From contig JAHDVF020000503.1 of assembly GCA_022606425.2 (NCBI GenBank), positions 429,592-493,591 of the forward strand: a stretch of DNA of 64,000 bases, written 5' to 3'. The notes beneath the pieces are model-generated. The model saw only the letters and a program-made list of their open reading frames with translations, searched no databases and was not told the DNA's origin. A program made the position numbers and the translations under genes. The stretch is from Lepidostoma basale. Lineage: Eukaryota > Arthropoda > Insecta > Trichoptera > Lepidostomatidae. Below, piece by piece: positions 19,493-29,240 of the stretch (position 1 is the first letter of the stretch; each line of letters opens with the position of its first letter).

Positions 19493-19718
19493 AAATGAGA
19501 TCTCAAGACGAATGTTTGGTAAGTTTGTATGTGATGGAGTGTCAAATGCAAATATAAGAAGTGAATGATGTGCGAATTAAAGTGTTATTAGTGTTTAGAT
19601 GGTTTGGATACATGGAAAGAATGAGTGAAGGCAGAATGGTGAAGAAGGTGTATGTGACGTGAACAGAGCTAGAAATAGAGGAATGCCGAGAAAAAACTTG
19701 ACAAGATCAAATCAATCA
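19493..19718 (+). mobile_element. LINE-A remnant, 5' part
   Basis: RMFGKFVCDGVSNANIRSE then RWFGYMERMSEGRMVKKVYV, continuing to the codons for DQINQ where a LINE-G copy interrupts. Continues at 19993. Confidence 0.8.
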
Positions 19719-19992
19719 AAGGTTCCATGAGGTTCAATCAATCAATTAATGAGGTTGAGGATATTATAAGATGGAGCAGACAGCGAAAAAGGGACTGGTA
19801 CGGGCATGTTCAAAGAATGGACACCACTAGACTCCCTTATATTGCACTACATAATCAACCTCATGGGACTCGTTCTCGTGGAAGACCTGCTAAAAGATGG
19901 AAGGACAACTGAGAGTCTAACTCACAGGAGGAGCAACACTCTGGAGAACAGACCACATAGGTCTACAACAAGGCAGAAAAGAGGAAGAAGAA
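19719..19992 (+). mobile_element. LINE-G inserted in LINE-A
   Basis: NEVEDIIRWSRQRKRDWYGH, VQRMDTTRLPYIALHNQPHG and RSRGRPAKRWKDN, nearly identical to 25236-25500. The end has GAAGAAGAAG repeats, the usual junction of this family. Confidence 0.85.
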
Positions 19993-20152
19993 GAAGGTCA
20001 CGTGAGAAGTATAAAAAAATCGACGTGCGTGCATGGCGCGATGTATGAGTGAAGAGGAAACGAGAGATGTACGAGTATATCAGGATAGAACAGTGTGGCG
20101 GCCCTTTTTTTCTGCCCAGCCCTTCGGGGAGACGGTTAGTTAGTAAGTTAGT
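19993..20152 (+). mobile_element. LINE-A remnant, 3' part
   Basis: Restarts at the codons for HVRS and runs to the family 3' end (CCCTTCGGGGAGACGG) with GTTAG tail. Confidence 0.8.
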
Positions 20153-20371
20153 TTTTGTTCATTAAAAAAATCGTTATTATAATATGCAATATGCAATAGT
20201 ATGCAATAATATAATATAAAGCGATTCGTCTTTTAAATGAGGTTGCAAAAGAGATAGACCCCTTTGGATGCAATTATGGCGAATTCGTGAATACCCTTAC
20301 GACAAGGGCGGCAAGGAAATAACTGACATATTCCTATTCATAAGATTCAATGTATATTTTCTTTTATATTC

Positions 20372-20425
20372 TTTTTTTTCACCCTTTATATCGATTTGGC
20401 TCACGCTGTAATAAGGAGTTTTTTC
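20372..20425 (+). mobile_element. SINE-1 3' fragment
   Basis: TATCGATTTGGCTCACGCTG matches the inverse of the 3' body of SINE-1 at 23636-23660. No tRNA part. Confidence 0.5.
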
Positions 20426-20440
20426 AACAAAATAATAATA

Positions 20441-20885
20441 ATAACAATAATATTTTGAATGTATACAAATACTTGTAGATGAATACTGGATTTTACTCAT
20501 TGCAGGTTATCATCTTAACCGTTAGAATGCTACGCGGCGCAAAAGCGCTGCGAGTTTCAGTGTGTTTTGGTGCTCATTAAAGAATTATTAAAATTGATTG
20601 ATATTTGTGTAAATTAGAGTGTTTTATTGACACCATTTTATTTTTTCCTCTTAATTAATCAATATATGTATAGTAATTGACACATTTTTGCAAAATTTGC
20701 TAAGCACTAAAACGGTTAAGGATTAATTGTATCTCAATAGAGACGAAGACGTAAATTGGAAACAGAATATGGTGGTCGAGGCGTTTACAGGACTTATGAC
20801 CTGTCATTGGTTGGGTTAAGCGCACGCTTTATGTAATACAACATTCCTCATTCCGTCCTTTTTACGACCACTATGTCTGACAAAT
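20441..20885 (+). repeat. Rep-R, part 1, interrupted
   Basis: Same start as at 19025, split by the TTAA element (20519-20715), and then cut at CTGACAAATTTT by a LINE-A insertion. The remainder appears at 21470. Confidence 0.75.
20519..20715. mobile_element. piggyBac-like MITE, TTAA duplication
   Basis: TTAA stands at both borders (20515-20518 and 20716-20719). The ends are CCGTTAGAATGC and, inverted, CCGTTTTAGTGC. The uninterrupted Rep-R at 19025 and 54530 shows the empty site. 197 bp, AT-rich, no frame. The TTAA duplication is diagnostic of piggyBac-type transposition; the assignment rests on that and the short TIR. Confidence 0.75.
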
Positions 20886-21262
20886 TTTCGGAAGATGTAT
20901 GTATGGAATATATTAGGAAAGAATGTAGAGCGAAAGAAGGTATTATGAACAAAATTATGAAAGGTTCGTTGCGTTGGTTTGGACATATGGAGCGCATGGG
21001 TGAAGAAAGAATGGTTAAAAAAGTATGCGTTAACGATGTGAATGGAGTAAGGAGTCGAGGTAGACCGAGGAAAATATGGCATGACCAAATTAATCAAATA
21101 CTAAATGTTGGTCATGTCAGAAGTCGGAAGAATCGACGTGCGTGTATGACTCGATGTATAATTGTGGAGGAAGCTAGAGGGGTGTGCCAGGATAGAGTAG
21201 TGTGGCGGTCCATTCTCTCTGCCTACCCCTGCGGGGAAACGGCGTGATGGTTTGTTGTTTTT
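20886..21262 (+). mobile_element. LINE-A C-terminus, longest clean tail
   Basis: An uninterrupted frame encodes the whole C-terminal region: EYIRKECRAKEGIMNKIMKG, SLRWFGHMERMGEERMVKKV, GRPRKIWHDQINQILNVGHV, NRRACMTRCIIVEEARGVC and WRSILSAYPCGETA, followed by a stop and the conserved 3' UTR. It is 5'-truncated inside the RMCGK region and belongs to a subfamily ending TTGTTGTT and poly(T). Confidence 0.9.
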
Positions 21263-21284
21263 TTTTTTTTTTTTTTTATTTAAA

Positions 21285-21455
21285 AAAAAAAGACTAATAC
21301 CAAGGATTTAAATCAATGACATTAGAATTTATTAGTACAATCTTCCATGTGAGCAGAAAATAGCTCATTTTATGAAGAAGGAATCTGGTCGTGTCCAGGC
21401 TTGAACCCAAGTCCCCTGGATCAGGAGCCAAGCGTTCTATTCCCTAGACCACCAC
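21285..21455 (-). mobile_element. SINE-3, tRNA-derived
   Basis: On the minus strand TGGTCTAGGGAATAGAACGC (A-box region) is followed 40 bases later by GGGTTCAAGCCTGG (B box) and then a short body ending in an A-run. An anticodon-arm-like CTTGG/CCAGG lies between. No acceptor-stem closure is seen. Single copy in the window. Confidence 0.7.
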
Positions 21456-21469
21456 CCGAATTTGTTGTT

Positions 21470-21565
21470 GTTATGTATGTATAAATGCTACAATGTTGGG
21501 AAACACTTCACATTTTTTAGTTCAATCTACACTAGCGCCATCTATTAAGATTGGATGTAAGCAAT
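21470..21565 (+). repeat. Rep-R, part 2
   Basis: CACTAGCGCCATCTATTAAG matches the far end of the copy at 54530. It resumes Rep-R after LINE-A and SINE-3. Confidence 0.65.
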
Positions 21566-21574
21566 AATAATGTG

Positions 21575-21905
21575 GTGTGGTGATGGTCCGTATTTTCACC
21601 TGTGCGGAGTCTCCCGGAGAGGAGGCCGGAGCCCCGCCGCCGCACGCGACATCATTACATTGTCTAGACTCTCAGCATTTCTAAAACGGTTGCCAGTGCG
21701 GTTTAAAAATAAGAATGACAACCGGACGGCCGCGGGCCGCCACGCGCCGGGAGGCGGCGGGAAACAGGCGGGAAGAACCAAACACCGGCGTGAGAGAACA
21801 TTCTGCCCGCTAATTAACAGCGGCTAGCTCGCCATCCGAGCGCCGAGCGGGCCGTCGCAGGCGAGACGAGAGGCCGAACAACCCCTTTATTTACACCACG
21901 ACAGT
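21575..21905. other. CpG-rich island, candidate host promoter or exon
   Basis: Strongly CG-rich (CCGCGGGCCGCCACGCGCCG), no match to any repeat here. Frames on both strands are short and biased by composition. The best guess is a promoter or 5' exon, unproved. Confidence 0.4.
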
Positions 21906-21907
21906 TG

Positions 21908-21945
21908 CCCTATGACGGGCCTCGTGGCGGAGTGGAATCAGCCAT
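21908..21945 (+). mobile_element. SINE-1 head fragment
   Basis: GGGCCTCGTGGCGGAGTGGA resembles the SINE-1 5' end including its A box. The rest is missing. Confidence 0.4.
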
Positions 21946-21964
21946 GTCTTTACAGAGTATTGTC

Positions 21965-22125
21965 TTCCTAATGTTTCGAACGATGAAATTAGAGAGAAAT
22001 GTAAGGCAGATCTGTAACTGCATCATGAATAAAATTAAAAAAAGGATCCCTGAGATAATTTGGACATATGGAACGAATGGTTGAAAGTAAAATGGTTAAA
22101 AAGTTGTACACAAGCATTACCTTAC
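21965..22125 (+). mobile_element. LINE-A fragment
   Basis: NDEIREKCKADL, then CIMNKIKKRIPEIIWTYGTN, the MNKI..WFGH region with a frame shift, ending LYTSI. Truncated at both ends. Belongs to the LYTSSVSGKRSR subfamily also at 41310 and 44240. Confidence 0.75.
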
Positions 22126-22204
22126 CAATTCCCAAATAAGACACATAAATATAAATGAAATGGGAAACTGAGGTCACATTTAATAATGCCTTAGTTATAG
22201 CGAT

Positions 22205-22440
22205 ACATATAACAGTTAAATGGAGTCCATGGGAAAAAACAGACGTCGGAAGGCCATGTGAGAGATGGGCTGACGTGTAGCCTCAATAGCTGATAAATAA
22301 ATAGTGGATGAGAAAGGCGATAAACAGGAAAGAGTACAAACGTCTGGAAGAGGCAGTAATCTATCAGTGAATAAATCATGGCTGAGGACGTAGAATAAGA
22401 TGTCAGACTCACGAATAAAATCTCCAGAAAAAATATCTTC
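22205..22440 (+). mobile_element. Decayed LINE C-terminus
   Basis: WSPWEKTDVGRPCERWAD and later KRLEEAVIYQ fit the 'GRP..RW.DD ... EEA' end of LINE-F type elements. Otherwise unreadable. Confidence 0.5.
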
Positions 22441-22477
22441 CTTTACAACTTACTGTAGACTTAAGAATGTATATATT

Positions 22478-22577
22478 ATTACTGACATATGGAACGAATG
22501 GATGAGAGTAGAATGGTTAAAAAGTTGTACACAAGCAGCGTGAGTGGAAAAAGAAGCCGAGGACGACGGAGGAAAAC
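22478..22577 (+). mobile_element. LINE-A remnant, part 1
   Basis: MDESRMVKKLYTSSVSGKRS and RGRRRKT, then interrupted exactly at the codons for RKT by a hAT MITE. Continues at 22827. Confidence 0.85.
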
Positions 22578-22826
22578 CAGTGGCGGTACTCCCATAGAAG
22601 CCCAGAAGCCCGGCTTGCGTAAGAAATTTTGAATCAAATCTTCTTCAGGCTTACAGAGGTTCAGCTCTTGGGGCTATTCCTCTTACGTCTGGTGGGAACA
22701 TTGTTGGAAGGTGATTAAGTGGGTTGTTGGTTTATGCGGGGGCATGATTACTTAGATTTGGGGGTTTTGATTCAATATTTCTTACGCAAGCCGGGCTTCG
22801 GGGCTTCTATGGGAGTACCGCCACTG
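22578..22826. mobile_element. hAT MITE with 8-bp target duplication
   Basis: TIRs of about 50 bases begin CAGTGGCGGTACTCCCATAG. AGGAAAAC occurs at 22570-22577 and 22827-22834, an exact 8-bp duplication. CAGTGGCG ends with 8-bp duplications are typical of hAT. The empty site is GAGGAAAACATGG in other LINE-A copies. No frame inside. Its middle resembles 43345-43440. Confidence 0.92.
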
Positions 22827-23030
22827 AGGAAAACATGGCATGACCAAATTAATCAATTACTAAAAGGCGGCCACATTCGAAGTCGGAATAATCGACGTGC
22901 GTGTATCATGGTACGATGTTTGAATGTAGAGGAATCCCGAGAGGTATGCCAGGACAGAGCATTGTGGCGATCCATCCTCTCTGCCTATCCCTTCGAGGAA
23001 ATGGCGTGACGGTTAGTTAATTAGTTAGTT
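22827..23030 (+). mobile_element. LINE-A remnant, part 2
   Basis: RKTWHDQINQLLKGGHIRSR, NNRRACIMVRCLNVEESREV and WRSILSAYPFEEMA, then the GTTA tail. One base insertion produces IMVRC for MVRC. Confidence 0.88.
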
Positions 23031-23034
23031 ATGT

Positions 23035-23325
23035 TTGCTAATGTTGAACCATCTCTCAAGCGTTTCTGGTATTATACTTCTTCTTTTCCAGCTGTCTCTT
23101 CATCTCTTAAGCGGTCTACCAGGTGGACGGTGTCCGGAGATTTCATAAGCGGGTATAAATGCGAGTCTGTCATTATCCATTCGGGTTACATGGCTCTCCA
23201 GTATCTTCTTCTGGATCTAGTCCACCAAACGATATCCTGTATTTCGCAAGTTTTTCTTATGTCTGCTTTGTGGACACGACCTCGGAGAGTTTTTCCAGTA
23301 ATTAATCTTAGGACCCTCATCTCAT
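23035..23325 (-). mobile_element. LINE-G relative
   Basis: Minus strand: EMRVLRLITGKTLRGRVHKA, DIRKTCEIQDIVWWTRSRRR, YWRAM, then after a shift HRPPGRPLKR. Same layout as LINE-G with a diverged sequence. 3' end degraded. Confidence 0.75.
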
Positions 23326-23344
23326 TATTATATATTATATTTAT

Positions 23345-23600
23345 GCCAAGAAACTACGAGTGACCCAAAGAACCATGAAAAGAGCCATGTTAGGAATAAG
23401 CCTAAGAGACAGAGTCAGAAACGATACGGTGATAGAAAAAACAAAGGTCATCGACATCATCCACCGGGTGGCGACTCTAAAATGGCAATGGGCATATCAC
23501 GTAGCCAGAAGCTCGGATGAAAAGATAGGAGCCAGCGTAAGCCTGCTATGGGGGTGGCCAAAGCCCACAACGAGGTGTAGCGCCTATAAGAAGATCATTG
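23345..23600 (+). mobile_element. LINE-D fragment
   Basis: VTQRTMKRAMLGISLRDRVR, NDTVIEKTKVIDIIHRVATL and KWQWAYHVARSSDEKIGA define the family (TKV.D...R...LKW.WA.H.AR). The copy at 53190 shows the same part on the other strand. Confidence 0.85.
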
Positions 23601-23740
23601 TTTTAATTATTTTGTTGAATTTGTCTTTTCATCATAGAGCGTGAGCCAAATCGATGGTAAAGAGTATAGCTATTATATTGAATTTCATGACTATCGCCAT
23701 TTTATTGTCACATGAATTCTACACTAGACCAAAAATATAT
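23600..23740 (-). mobile_element. SINE-1 3' part
   Basis: Body only (AGCGTGAGCCAAATCGATGG through GTCACATGAATTCTACACTA). The tRNA head is absent. Confidence 0.75.
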
Positions 23741-23824
23741 TGATTGAATTAATTGAAAGACAGTTATTTAGTTTTGATTAACCTATTGTATACAAACATA
23801 CTACCATATTTAAAAACATCTATG

Positions 23825-24060
23825 TGGCATCTCAAGAACCGAAAAAGATATGTCTTTGCATCAAACCAAGATTCAACCAAAGTTCAAGATGTGGTCAGAG
23901 TTTGAGATATATAGGGAACGAATCCCATGAGAATTTCATTAATGGTTCTGCATGCAACACCAGATGGACAGGGACCAAGAGGAAGACCCCCAAAACTATG
24001 CAGAGATAGATGAAGGTCAGCAACACACGAGGAAACTGAAGTAATAATACATACTTAAGT
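23825..24060 (+). mobile_element. LINE-G decayed C-terminus
   Basis: In changing frames: CDVVRV-like segment, then HATPDGQGPRGRPPKLCRDR and a short end ACTTAAGTCTACAG. Enough to place it beside 5560. Confidence 0.65.
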
Positions 24061-24084
24061 CTACAGTTAGTTGAAAAAGAATTC

Positions 24085-24345
24085 GGTTCGTTATTCTATT
24101 TTATGGGAATGACATTTGATGATGCTTTAGCAAGATTATATAATTTAATTTCTAGAAAATAGACGTGGTCACTCGTAGTAATTATTGAGTTAAATGATGA
24201 AAACTCCATATAAAATAATTATTACGAAGTAAAACGTCTGTTTTTTTAAGTTAAATTATATTTTATGCGACATGTCATCCGCATAAAATCTAATAAAATT
24301 TCTAGAAAACAGACGTTTTCAGTCGTAATAATTGAACAATAAATA
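24085..24345. repeat. PAL-3, two partial copies
   Basis: 24095-24180 has TATGGGAATGACATTTGATG, 24225-24330 has GTAAAACGTCTGTTT, GCGACATGTCATCCGCATAA and GAAAACAGACGTTTTCA. Only collapsed cores (GCGACATGTC) remain. Confidence 0.65.
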
Positions 24346-24985
24346 GGTTTATATGTAAGATAGAAAAAATACAAATCGAACTCCGAACTGAATGCGAACG
24401 TGAGAAAGAAATGGGCGATGTAATTGATTCAATATCGAAAATCTCTAAACAAAACCGATAACATCTCACCGACTTTATTTACATCGGCTTATCACCAGAC
24501 TATCGATTAATGTTATCGTCACATTATCTTGCTCGGAAAAAAATCAATTGTTTGTTTTTGGAAGCAGCTCCGATAATAATATAATATAATCTCCCGTAAA
24601 ACAGAACGCAGAACGTCTCTTGAATGAATTGATTACTAATTCCGGCTGTTTTCAACGTGAAAGAACGCGCGGAAAACCAAAGCTTGTAATGCGGTCGAAA
24701 AGAAAATAACCTTCGGGTCAATGACTCTACAATAATTCTACGACTGTAATCTACAAACATAATAGGGTTTATTCAAAACATCCAAATGATACATGAATCA
24801 TTTCATATAATAGATTAATATTTTCATTAATTCATTAAATTTATAAACAAGGTAAATAAAATAATAAAAATAGCCTATAACAATAAGTATCTTACCCCTC
24901 TTATATATGTATAAAGACAATCAAAATAACTGGACATAACAGACATGACCAAATTTGAGACCGTGAAAATTGTACATGAGAAATC
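24346..24985. other. Unassigned DNA
   Basis: AT-rich, apparently unique. No frame or repeat recognised. Confidence 0.4.
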
Positions 24986-24989
24986 GCGT

Positions 24990-25235
24990 GAGGAACACCA
25001 GAATTATAGAGATTTGTGAGAAAATTATAAATAAAATACTTGTTTTTTACCACTTGAGTATTATATTCTAAACGACTAGTTTTGGAAGCTACAGATGCTT
25101 CCATCTACAGGTTTTAATATAAACTGTTATATTGTAGTTTATATTGAAACCTGTAGATGGAAGCATCTGTAGCTTCCGAAACTAGTCGTTTAAAATATAA
25201 TACTGTAAAAAACAAGTGTTTTATTTATAATTTAA
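24990..25235. repeat. PAL-6 palindromic repeat, long clean arms
   Basis: Arms of roughly 105 bases (AAATAAAATACTTGTTTTTT outward) face each other around ATATAAACTGTTATATTGTA. Each arm carries CTGTAGA, a stem of six pairs, (G/A)AAAC and TAGTC|GTTT on the outward-reading strand. Only copy in the window. Confidence 0.85.
25141..25195 (+). ncRNA. Hammerhead-like ribozyme, PAL-6 type
   Basis: Stem I GAAAC/GTTTA pairs at four positions next to the core. CTGTAGA, stem II GGAAGC-ATCTGTA-GCTTCC, GAAAC, palindrome ACTAGT, TC|GTTT. The box has U at position 6, where A is nearly invariant, so it is a candidate variant rather than a proven ribozyme. The minus-strand twin is at 25068-25118. Confidence 0.6.
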
Positions 25236-25500
25236 TCAAGTCCTACCACAAAGTGAATGCCGAAACAATAAATGAGATATGTGAGGTTGATATTATAAGA
25301 TGGAGCAGACAGCAAAGAAGGGACTGGTACGGTCATGTTCAAAGAATGGACACCACCAGACTCCCCTATATTGCACTACATAATCAGCCTCATGGGACTC
25401 GTCCTCGTGGAAGACCTCCTAAAAGATGGAAGGACAGCTGGGAGTCTAACTCACAGGAGGGGCAACACTCTAAAGAACAAACCATGTCCTTTCAGTATAA
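25236..25500 (+). mobile_element. LINE-G C-terminus, cleanest copy
   Basis: NAETINEICEVDIIRWSRQQ, RRDWYGHVQRMDTTRLPYIA, HNQPHGTRPRGRPPKRWKDS and WESNSQEGQHSKEQ in one open frame. It joins directly to the PAL-6 right arm. No polymerase core. Confidence 0.88.
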
Positions 25501-25584
25501 TTAAGTATTTAACTTAAACTAAAAGAAATATTTTTTTGAATATATTTAAAAAGACATATAATAACATGTTAGACTTAAACAAAA

Positions 25585-25885
25585 CTTATTCTTCTTTTTC
25601 GTCAGTCCTTACCGGTCCACTGCTGGACATAGGCCTCTTCCCTTCCCTTCCACTCGTCTCTATCTCCTGCCAGCCGCAGCCACATTTCCCCCCCCCCCCC
25701 CACAGCAGCAATGTCGTCGTCCCACCTTTTTTGCGGCCTGCCGATGCTTCTCCTATTCTCCCACGGTCTCCTACTTATTATTTTCTGTGTCCATCTATCC
25801 TCAAAAGCGGAGGTCAGAAAGAGTTGTAGGGGATGAATAATGGAGGTTAAGGCTCGATATGGGTTGTAGGGAAATCGAAGAAGAA
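25585..25885 (-). mobile_element. LINE-F C-terminus
   Basis: Minus frame RPWENRRSIGRPQKRWDDDI, AAVGGGGEMWLRLAGDRDEW and KGREEAYVQQWTGKD end a LINE ORF. The final 'AYVQQW' overlaps the nearly universal GGCCTATGTCCAGCAGTGGA motif. A C9 run at about 25690 lies in the coding part. Confidence 0.85.
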
Positions 25886-25944
25886 GAAGAAGAAAGTAGT
25901 CGTATGTATACATTTTAAAATCAAAATAAATTGTTTTACCTGCC

Positions 25945-26220
25945 TGATTAACCATAACGTCGTATTTGATAAGTGTGTAGGCAGAAAGGTAAACACTTTT
26001 TGATATATCTCCGGGCTTCGTCATACATCATATATCGTGTCACACAAACTCGTCGAAAATCGATATCGTTCAATGGTTCAAAAAAAATTCTGTACCATAT
26101 TTTTTTAAAATTTCCCTAACTCCTTCTCTTATTAGCAATGCTTACAACTTTTTGATTTTTAATTATTTCGTCCACGTGTTCCATATGTTCAAACCAACTG
26201 AACGAACCCTTAACAAATGA
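25945..26220 (-). mobile_element. LINE-A, heavily decayed
   Basis: TCCGGGCTTCGTCATACATC and CCACGTGTTCCATATGTTCA mark the MNVEEAR and GHMER codons. The frame is unreadable between. Confidence 0.5.
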
Positions 26221-26221
26221 A

Positions 26222-26670
26222 CTAACTAAATAACCATCACGTCTTCTCCCCGAATGGGTAGGCAGAAGCAATGGACAACCACACTTTTTTTTCCTCTTGC
26301 TCTCTCAACATTCATACATCGTGTCATGCACGCGCGTCGCTTTCCCAATGACTCCTCACGTGGCCGACATTCAATATTTGCTTTATTTGATCGTGCCTCG
26401 TTTTTACGGGTCTTCCTCTTTTTCAAGTTCCATTTACATCGTTAATATATATTTTTTTACCATTCTTTATTCGTTCATTCTTTCCATGTGACCAAACCAT
26501 CTTAAAGATCCTTTCGTTATTTTGTTCATGACACTATCATTCGCATCGCATTCACTTAATATATTTTCATTCGATACTCTATCATACACAGAGTATTCAC
26601 ACATTCGTCTAAGAGATCTCATTTCTACTGCATTTATTCTACTTTCATCCTTCTTTTGCCAGTTCCATGC
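26222..26670 (-). mobile_element. LINE-A 3' end
   Basis: From codons for ELAKEGWKVE..R (WQKKDESRINAVEMRSL) through KRRACMTRCMNVERARG to the 3' end. Frames are shifted several times and the DQINQ part reads 'ANIECRPREES'. Confidence 0.82.
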
Positions 26671-28051
26671 ATAATAATAATATACTCGTATATGCGTTCA
26701 TATTATTTATATTTCTAATTAATTAAAAAAAGGTTTATTTTAACAATTTAAATCTCATTTGATTTATAAATAAGAACTTAATTTAAAATAACCTTAAGAA
26801 TGTGTATCAGATTTTGGATGAGATGTATCATAGATTTATTTTATTCCGCAAAGTTAAATTTATTTTTGACCACCGTGTACAATGTTATCATTGTTTATGA
26901 GCTTTCGTTTCTGCGCAGGTAACCTATTAGCACATTTGGCTATAGAATTTCGTATTGACATCCTTTTGAAACCCCCTACCACCCCCCTAATGGCTACGCA
27001 TGGAAAATTTCAATTCGAGTCTTGGCGCGCCGGCGAATTCGCACTTTATGAATTAAAGTATACAAGTCCAGCGTAGGAATTAACTAGTTCCAAATTTGAA
27101 AAGTGCGAACGTGCTTTATATTTAAAAACGGAGGGATATACTTACTTGCAGGCTTGAAAAAATAATTATTCCTGGTATTAGTTTGAGACAAACCACTCAC
27201 GTGTATAAACAAACGTTCTAGTGAAGGTTAGAACGATTCCAGGCACTAAAAATTACGACTCACACCGCTGAATATCGGCGATTATAACAAAACACACTAT
27301 TTATTTGAACTTTAGGCACAAAAAACATCGGATTTCGGGATATTTATCGGTGAAAATCGTATTTTTCCACGTCAAAAGCGTACAGCGACAACGTTACGCA
27401 AGGCGAATGGGAACGACTGCCGGGAAAATCCGCCGCGGCGCTGGCGTCGCCTTGTCAGAAGCGCTTAAGTACAGGGCGGGAATAGAATATCACAGGCGCA
27501 GACAGCGCTGCAAAATAAAAATAAAAACACGAAATGCAAGCGAGTTTGTGAATATTTTAATTATAAACGTGTCTAAAAACTTTTTTTGTTTTAATTTTAT
27601 GTTTTGATGGATTAAGGTATTTGTGAGTCCGGAAAAAATCTCCGCCCAGTAGTTAAGCGTTGATATTTCTGGATGAGTTTTGGAACTTGCGCGTTAGCGG
27701 GATACATCGAGATATTTTAAAATCTGGTAATTTGTATACGTTGCAAATTTATTTGTATTATGTCTGCGAACATTCTTTTCGTACAATCAGGGAGCCCTGT
27801 CTGCGCCGCTCCACGCTCTGCCCGGAATACTGCAGACGGGAAGTCCGAGGGAAGCGAATCATCAAATCATTTGAAAATATTTCATAAATAATTTGACTTG
27901 TGATGTAAAAATAGCTTCTCCCCAGAAACTCTATTTTTATTCTGTCTGTGAATCTTCATTGACAGTTTCGCGTAGCTTAGAGACTAAACGCCTGCGCCGC
28001 GATCATTTCAGTCGCAAGTTCAGTCCGCGGCGCAGACGAAAAACTTTCATT
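26671..28051. other. Longest apparently unique stretch
   Basis: About 1.4 kb with no repeat recognised. GC-richer blocks at 26995-27030 (CTTGGCGCGCCGGCG), 27400-27500, 27785-27850 and 27970-28030 (GCGCCGCGATCATTTCAG) are scattered in AT-rich DNA. A plus frame at 27305-27607 is basic and unlike a known protein. Candidate site for host regulatory or exonic sequence. Confidence 0.35.
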
Positions 28052-28150
28052 ATGAATGTCATTTGATAATACCTTAGAGTGGCGAAAGATGTCATTCTCA
28101 TCAATTATAATAGAACTTCTAGAAAACAAGCGTTTTCATTCGTATTTTAA
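28052..28150 (+). repeat. PAL-3 right arm
   Basis: CATTTGATAATACCTTAGAG, GGCGAAAGATGTCATTCTCA, then the arm AACTTCTAGAAAACAAGCG. GAAAC has become GAAAG. Confidence 0.7.
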
Positions 28151-28300
28151 AAGGTTGGTCATGTTAGAAGTCGGAGGAATCGACGTGCGTGTATGACTCG
28201 TTGTATGAATGTGGAGGAAGCTATAGAGGTTTATCAGGATAGAGTAGTGTGGCGGTCCATTCTCTCTACCTACCCCTGAGGGGAAACGGCGTGATAACAT
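28150..28300 (+). mobile_element. LINE-A last 45 codons
   Basis: HVRSRRNRRACMTRCMNVEE and WRSILSTYP, then GGGGAAACGGCGTGAT. Strong 5' truncation. Confidence 0.85.
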
Positions 28301-28424
28301 TTAGATGGCTCATTTAGACACAAAACGGTTTAATAAAAATAAAATAAAAATATGAAACTAAAAATAATAAATCTCAGAATGATCTAAATATATCGACGTC
28401 TGCCTCACTGACACGAAAAATATC

Positions 28425-28715
28425 CAAATCCAAGATGATTAGATTCAACGTCCTAATTGATCTTCCTATCGGCATTATCAAAGGCAGGGTAGTCCTGCGT
28501 GACGGAACAAACAACAATTAATTTTGGCGCTGTTGCAGGTAACTATCAGGAACACAAATACCTTGCACCTTTGCTCCAGAACATATGGGTTCTCAATAGA
28601 GCCCCGAATCAGCTTGAACAAATGCTATAAATCCTTCCCTCCTCAGTTCGAGAAAGTTACACCCTAGCATACCCAAGAGAAATGCGGTAGGATGCCTGGG
28701 TCAACTTTAAATTAT
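28425..28715 (-). mobile_element. LINE-C C-terminal remnant
   Basis: Minus strand: PTAFLLGMLGCNFLELRREG, then RQ..LLFVPSRRTTLPLIM and PIGRSIRTLN; the 'FVPDRYLRQR' block appears as VPDSYLQQRQN. Older than the copies at 31515 and 51083. Confidence 0.75.
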
Positions 28716-28904
28716 TAAAATAATATCACATCGAAGGTTATTGCTTCAAAGTATTGGAAACAAAAAAATATTAATGAAAACTAAAATGGCCGTTCACAAT
28801 GGAATTCTAGTTCCAATAGAACTCATAGAAGAAATATCAGAACAGAATAGCGGTAGAGATGAGTTTCCTTTGACGTATGTATTATAAAACGATGTATCAT
28901 AGAA

Positions 28905-29240
28905 ATTCAAATGCTTACATTAGAATGGGACGTATTGTACATTTATGGCAAAATTAAGTATTATGAAAGGATCACTGGTTTGGTTTGTACATATGGAACG
29001 CATGGGTGGAGAAAGAATGGTTAAGAAAGTTACGTCAAAAATCAACAAAGACTGAAGAAAACATGGTACAACTAAATTAATCAAATTTTAAATGTAAGAA
29101 GTCAAAAAATGTACGTGCGCGTATGACTCACTGTATGAATTCTGAGGAAGCTAGTGAGGTGTAATTATAGAGTAGTGTGGCGGTCCATTCTCTCTGCCTG
29201 CTATTCCGGAGAAACGCCGTGATGGTTTGATGCTTCAATA
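28905..29240 (+). mobile_element. LINE-A, decayed
   Basis: KIKYYERITGLVCTYGTHGW-type reading with RMGGERMVKKV and SQKMYVRV; ends WRSILSACYSGETP and CGTGATGG. A deletion removes the RGRPRK block. Confidence 0.75.

Noticed and set aside
20873..21247. Host protein-coding gene
   Set aside because: The 124-codon frame is the C-terminal tail of LINE-A, repeated over 30 times in the window. The same reasoning excludes the frames at 41309, 51225, 58509 and 63217 as host genes.
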